Both the position numbers and the translations under genes were made by a program. The notes beneath the pieces are model-generated. The model searched no databases, was not told the origin of the DNA, and was given only the letters and a program-made list of their open reading frames with translations. A stretch of DNA of 7,053 bases from Sporomusa sp. GTDB taxonomy: Bacteria > Bacillota_C > Negativicutes > Sporomusales > Sporomusaceae. Positions 5,470 through 7,053 of the stretch are shown here, piece after piece (positions within the stretch are counted from its first letter, which is position 1; each line of letters begins with the position of its first letter). The stretch covers positions 1 through 7,053 of the forward strand of contig JAQSXM010000181.1 of the NCBI GenBank assembly GCA_029256645.1, in the 5' to 3' direction.

Positions 5470-6522
5470 TTATTCCGATAGTATTTTATGCCGCAGTTGG
5501 CCACATGCGGCGTCAATATCTGTCCCCATCTCCCGTCTGAGGGTGACATTAAGATGTTCGTTTTTTAATAGTTGCTCAAACCTGCTAATATCTGACGGTG
5601 CCGGGCGGAGCAAGCCCCGTTCAGGAACCGGGTTGATAGGGATTAAATTAATGCTGGCTAGGTGCCCTTTGAGGAGCATCGCCAGTTCGCGGGCATGTAC
5701 CGGCTGATCGTTGATACCGGCAATCAAGGTATATTCGTAGGTAATTCGCCTGCCTGTGATTTGGGCGTATCTACTCCCGGCCGCTATCACCTGCTCAAGT
5801 GGATAGCGCTTATTGACAGGCATAAGCCTGGTTCTAAGCTCGTTATTGGGCGCATGCAAGGAGATCGACAATGTAATTGGAATCCCTTCGCCGGCTAATT
5901 TGTTGATTTCGGGAACAAGCCCTGCAGTGGACAGTGTTATGCTGCGATAACTCAGGTTAAGGCAGTAGGGTTCATGGATGAGGCGAATAAATCTCATAAC
6001 ATTATCATAATTGGCCAAGGGCTCGCCTGATCCCATGATCACAATAGAATCGATCTTATGCTCCTCTTGTTTTAATAATTCATTAATGTATAACACCTGG
6101 GCTAGGATTTCACCACCAGTGAGGTTTCTGGCCAGTCCGCTCAGCGTTGAGGCGCAGAAAGAACAGCCCATGGCACAACCTACCTGGGTAGAAATGCAGA
6201 CACTATTACCATAGTGCTGGCGCATGAGAACTGTTTCAACAGCCATATCATCAGGAAATGCCAGGAGAAATTTACTCGTTTTGCCGTCCCTGGAGTGCTG
6301 GGCGGCCTTTTGGCTAAGCTTCATAATGGTAAAACTATTATGAAGCTTAGTGCGCTGGTCTTTAGCCAGGTTAGTCATTGTGTCAAATTCACGTACCCCA
6401 TGTTTATACAGCCACTCAACAATTTGTTTGCCGCGGTACGGCTCAAGGCCCAGCGGTTTCAAGGCCTCGGCGGTTTCAGCGGCAAACAAGCCAAATAATT
6501 CGGTTTTTGCTGGAGTTATCAT
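5470..6522 (-). CDS. rlmN: Radical SAM 23S rRNA (A2503-C2) / tRNA (A37-C2) methyltransferase RlmN
   Basis: Iron-sulfur enzyme that methylates C2 of A2503 in 23S rRNA and, in studied bacteria, A37 of some tRNAs, affecting translational accuracy. The protein is complete at 350 residues. The [4Fe-4S] motif CAMGCSFC supplies Cys116, Cys120 and Cys123. The two catalytic cysteines are Cys109 (in VCISTQVGC) and Cys340 (in DIDAACGQL), the latter corresponding to the methyl-carrying cysteine. The SAM-contact motif GSGEPLANYDN is at 164-174, and SLHAPNNELR at 221-230 is typical of the family. Having both catalytic cysteines and this motif favours RlmN over the resistance homologue Cfr, but Cfr shares the chemistry, so the distinction rests on overall family look and locus. 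The ATG at 6522 follows rsmB by 13 bases behind AAGGCGGT. This rsmB-rlmN pairing ahead of the phosphatase/kinase genes is the Bacillus-type order. A perfect inverted repeat lies inside codons 58-70. Confidence 0.96.
   Translation of the reverse strand: MITPAKTELFGLFAAETAEALKPLGLEPYRGKQIVEWLYKHGVREFDTMTNLAKDQRTKLHNSFTIMKLSQKAAQHSRDGKTSKFLLAFPDDMAVETVLMRQHYGNSVCISTQVGCAMGCSFCASTLSGLARNLTGGEILAQVLYINELLKQEEHKIDSIVIMGSGEPLANYDNVMRFIRLIHEPYCLNLSYRSITLSTAGLVPEINKLAGEGIPITLSISLHAPNNELRTRLMPVNKRYPLEQVIAAGSRYAQITGRRITYEYTLIAGINDQPVHARELAMLLKGHLASINLIPINPVPERGLLRPAPSDISRFEQLLKNEHLNVTLRREMGTDIDAACGQLRHKILSE
6314..6350. repeat. Perfect 14-bp inverted repeat with 9-base loop inside rlmN
   Basis: CTAAGCTTCATAAT (6314-6327) is the exact reverse complement of ATTATGAAGCTTAG (6337-6350), with loop 6328-6336. 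It covers codons 58-70 of rlmN. No T-run follows on either strand, so it is not an intrinsic terminator. The encoded residues look like ordinary RlmN sequence, so it is not an obvious insertion. Confidence 0.9.
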
Positions 6523-6529
6523 AATAGAT

Positions 6530-6537
6530 ACCGCCTT
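6530..6537 (-). promoter_or_regulatory. Ribosome binding site of rlmN
   Basis: AAGGCGGT on the minus strand overlaps the rsmB stop TAA and sits 7 bases before the ATG at 6522. It differs from AAGGAGGT at one base and supports that start. Confidence 0.7.
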
Positions 6538-7053
6538 ATTTCTGCCGTGTCATGCGAGCTATGAAAAAACCGTCTACACCGTCGGTGTGCGGCCAAAGCT
6601 GCAACATCGCATCCGACCGCTTTTGGCCAGGCAAGTATTGACCTGCCGTTTCCAGGACAAACATAGGCTGCTCCTGGAGAAATGCATCGACAATATTCTG
6701 GTTTTCTTCAGGCTCGGTCGTACAGGTACTATAGACCAATACACCACCAGGTTTTACACACTGGGCGGCACTGGCTAAGATGGCTGCCTGCAATTTGGGT
6801 AAATCCCGCAGAATTTCTTCCGTTTTACGCCAGCGGGAATCAGGCTTACGCCTGATTACACCCAATCCGGAACAAGGGGCGTCAACAAGGACTCTATCAG
6901 CCTTAAGCGAATACAGGCTATCTAAATTGACAGCATCAAGTGCCTTGGTATCAATATTGGTTAAGCCAAGGCGGCTGGCGTTTTCTCTAGTCAGAGTCAG
7001 CTTATGTTCATAAATGTCGGTAGATAATACCTTGCCGGTATTATTCATGAGGG
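6536..7053 (-). CDS. rsmB: 16S rRNA (cytosine-967-C5)-methyltransferase RsmB, C-terminal part (5' end outside window)
   Basis: SAM-dependent methyltransferase that makes m5C at position 967 of 16S rRNA. About 171 C-terminal residues are present, against a usual total near 440. The frame is open to the right edge, and the methionine at 7048 is internal: the preceding Leu codon and MNNTGKVLSTDIYEHKL read as the middle of the Rossmann-fold SAM site. Numbering from that methionine, motif IV DAPCSGLGVIRRKPDSRW is at 56-73 (Cys59) and motif VI YSTCTTEPEEN at 106-116 (Cys109, the expected nucleophile). The C-terminal end, DGVDGFFIARMTR, is typical of the Fmu/NOP2/RsmB group. Other m5C methyltransferases share these motifs; adjacency to rlmN favours RsmB. 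It is probably co-transcribed with rlmN, 13 bases downstream. Confidence 0.92.
   Translation of the reverse strand, partial: LMNNTGKVLSTDIYEHKLTLTRENASRLGLTNIDTKALDAVNLDSLYSLKADRVLVDAPCSGLGVIRRKPDSRWRKTEEILRDLPKLQAAILASAAQCVKPGGVLVYSTCTTEPEENQNIVDAFLQEQPMFVLETAGQYLPGQKRSDAMLQLWPHTDGVDGFFIARMTRQK

Noticed and set aside
5461..5472. Possible terminator after rlmN
   Set aside because: No GC-rich stem followed by a T-run is present; the only dyads in the gap are the promoter-spacer palindrome and an AT-only repeat.
5470..6522. Cfr-type resistance methyltransferase instead of RlmN
   Set aside because: The gene sits in the conserved housekeeping rsmB-rlmN context, overall sequence looks like RlmN, and there are no mobile elements nearby.
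6350..6778. 142-codon plus-strand open frame
   Set aside because: It lies antisense across the rlmN start and rsmB end, both clear conserved genes. Its translation shows no recognisable domain and no good ribosome site was seen.

Overview
The window looks like a chromosomal segment from a low- to mid-GC Firmicute. Supporting signs are strong Shine-Dalgarno sequences, TTG start codons, a consensus SigA-type promoter and protein families typical of Clostridia or Negativicutes. A Sporomusa-like Negativicute is my best guess, made from protein flavour alone, with no database search. All eight supported genes lie on the minus strand and are packed tightly, so transcription runs from the high coordinates to the low ones. 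No mobile element, CRISPR array or RNA gene was seen, and no gap between genes reaches 100 bases.

In transcription order, two RNA-modification genes come first. They are the 3' part of rsmB (16S rRNA m5C methyltransferase, cut by the window edge) and a complete rlmN (radical-SAM adenine-C2 methyltransferase). A 97-base gap follows, holding a near-perfect promoter (TTGACT, 17 bases, TATAAT) with a 10-base palindrome in its spacer. This promoter should drive a six-gene signalling and cell-wall block: fhaA (DUF3662 plus FHA), fhaB (membrane-anchored FHA), stp/prpC (PP2C phosphatase), a SEDS glycosyltransferase (ftsW/rodA type), a short class B penicillin-binding protein (pbpA type), and the kinase domain of a PrkC/PknB-type Ser/Thr kinase that runs off the left edge.

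The genes make functional sense together. The kinase and phosphatase form an opposing pair, the two FHA proteins are readers of phosphothreonine, and the SEDS protein with the transpeptidase forms a peptidoglycan polymerase/crosslinker pair that such kinases commonly control. The block has the same order as the fhaA-fhaB-pstP-rodA-pbpA-pknA-pknB locus of Actinobacteria. It sits at the place where Bacillus has rsmB-rlmN-prpC-prkC, so it reads as a Bacillus-type locus with the actinobacterial-type genes interleaved.

I do not see an undescribed system here. The points most worth a second look are a perfect 14-bp inverted repeat inside the rlmN coding sequence, the promoter with its embedded palindrome, the HCD (non-RD) catalytic loop of the kinase, and several start codons that differ from the longest open frame.
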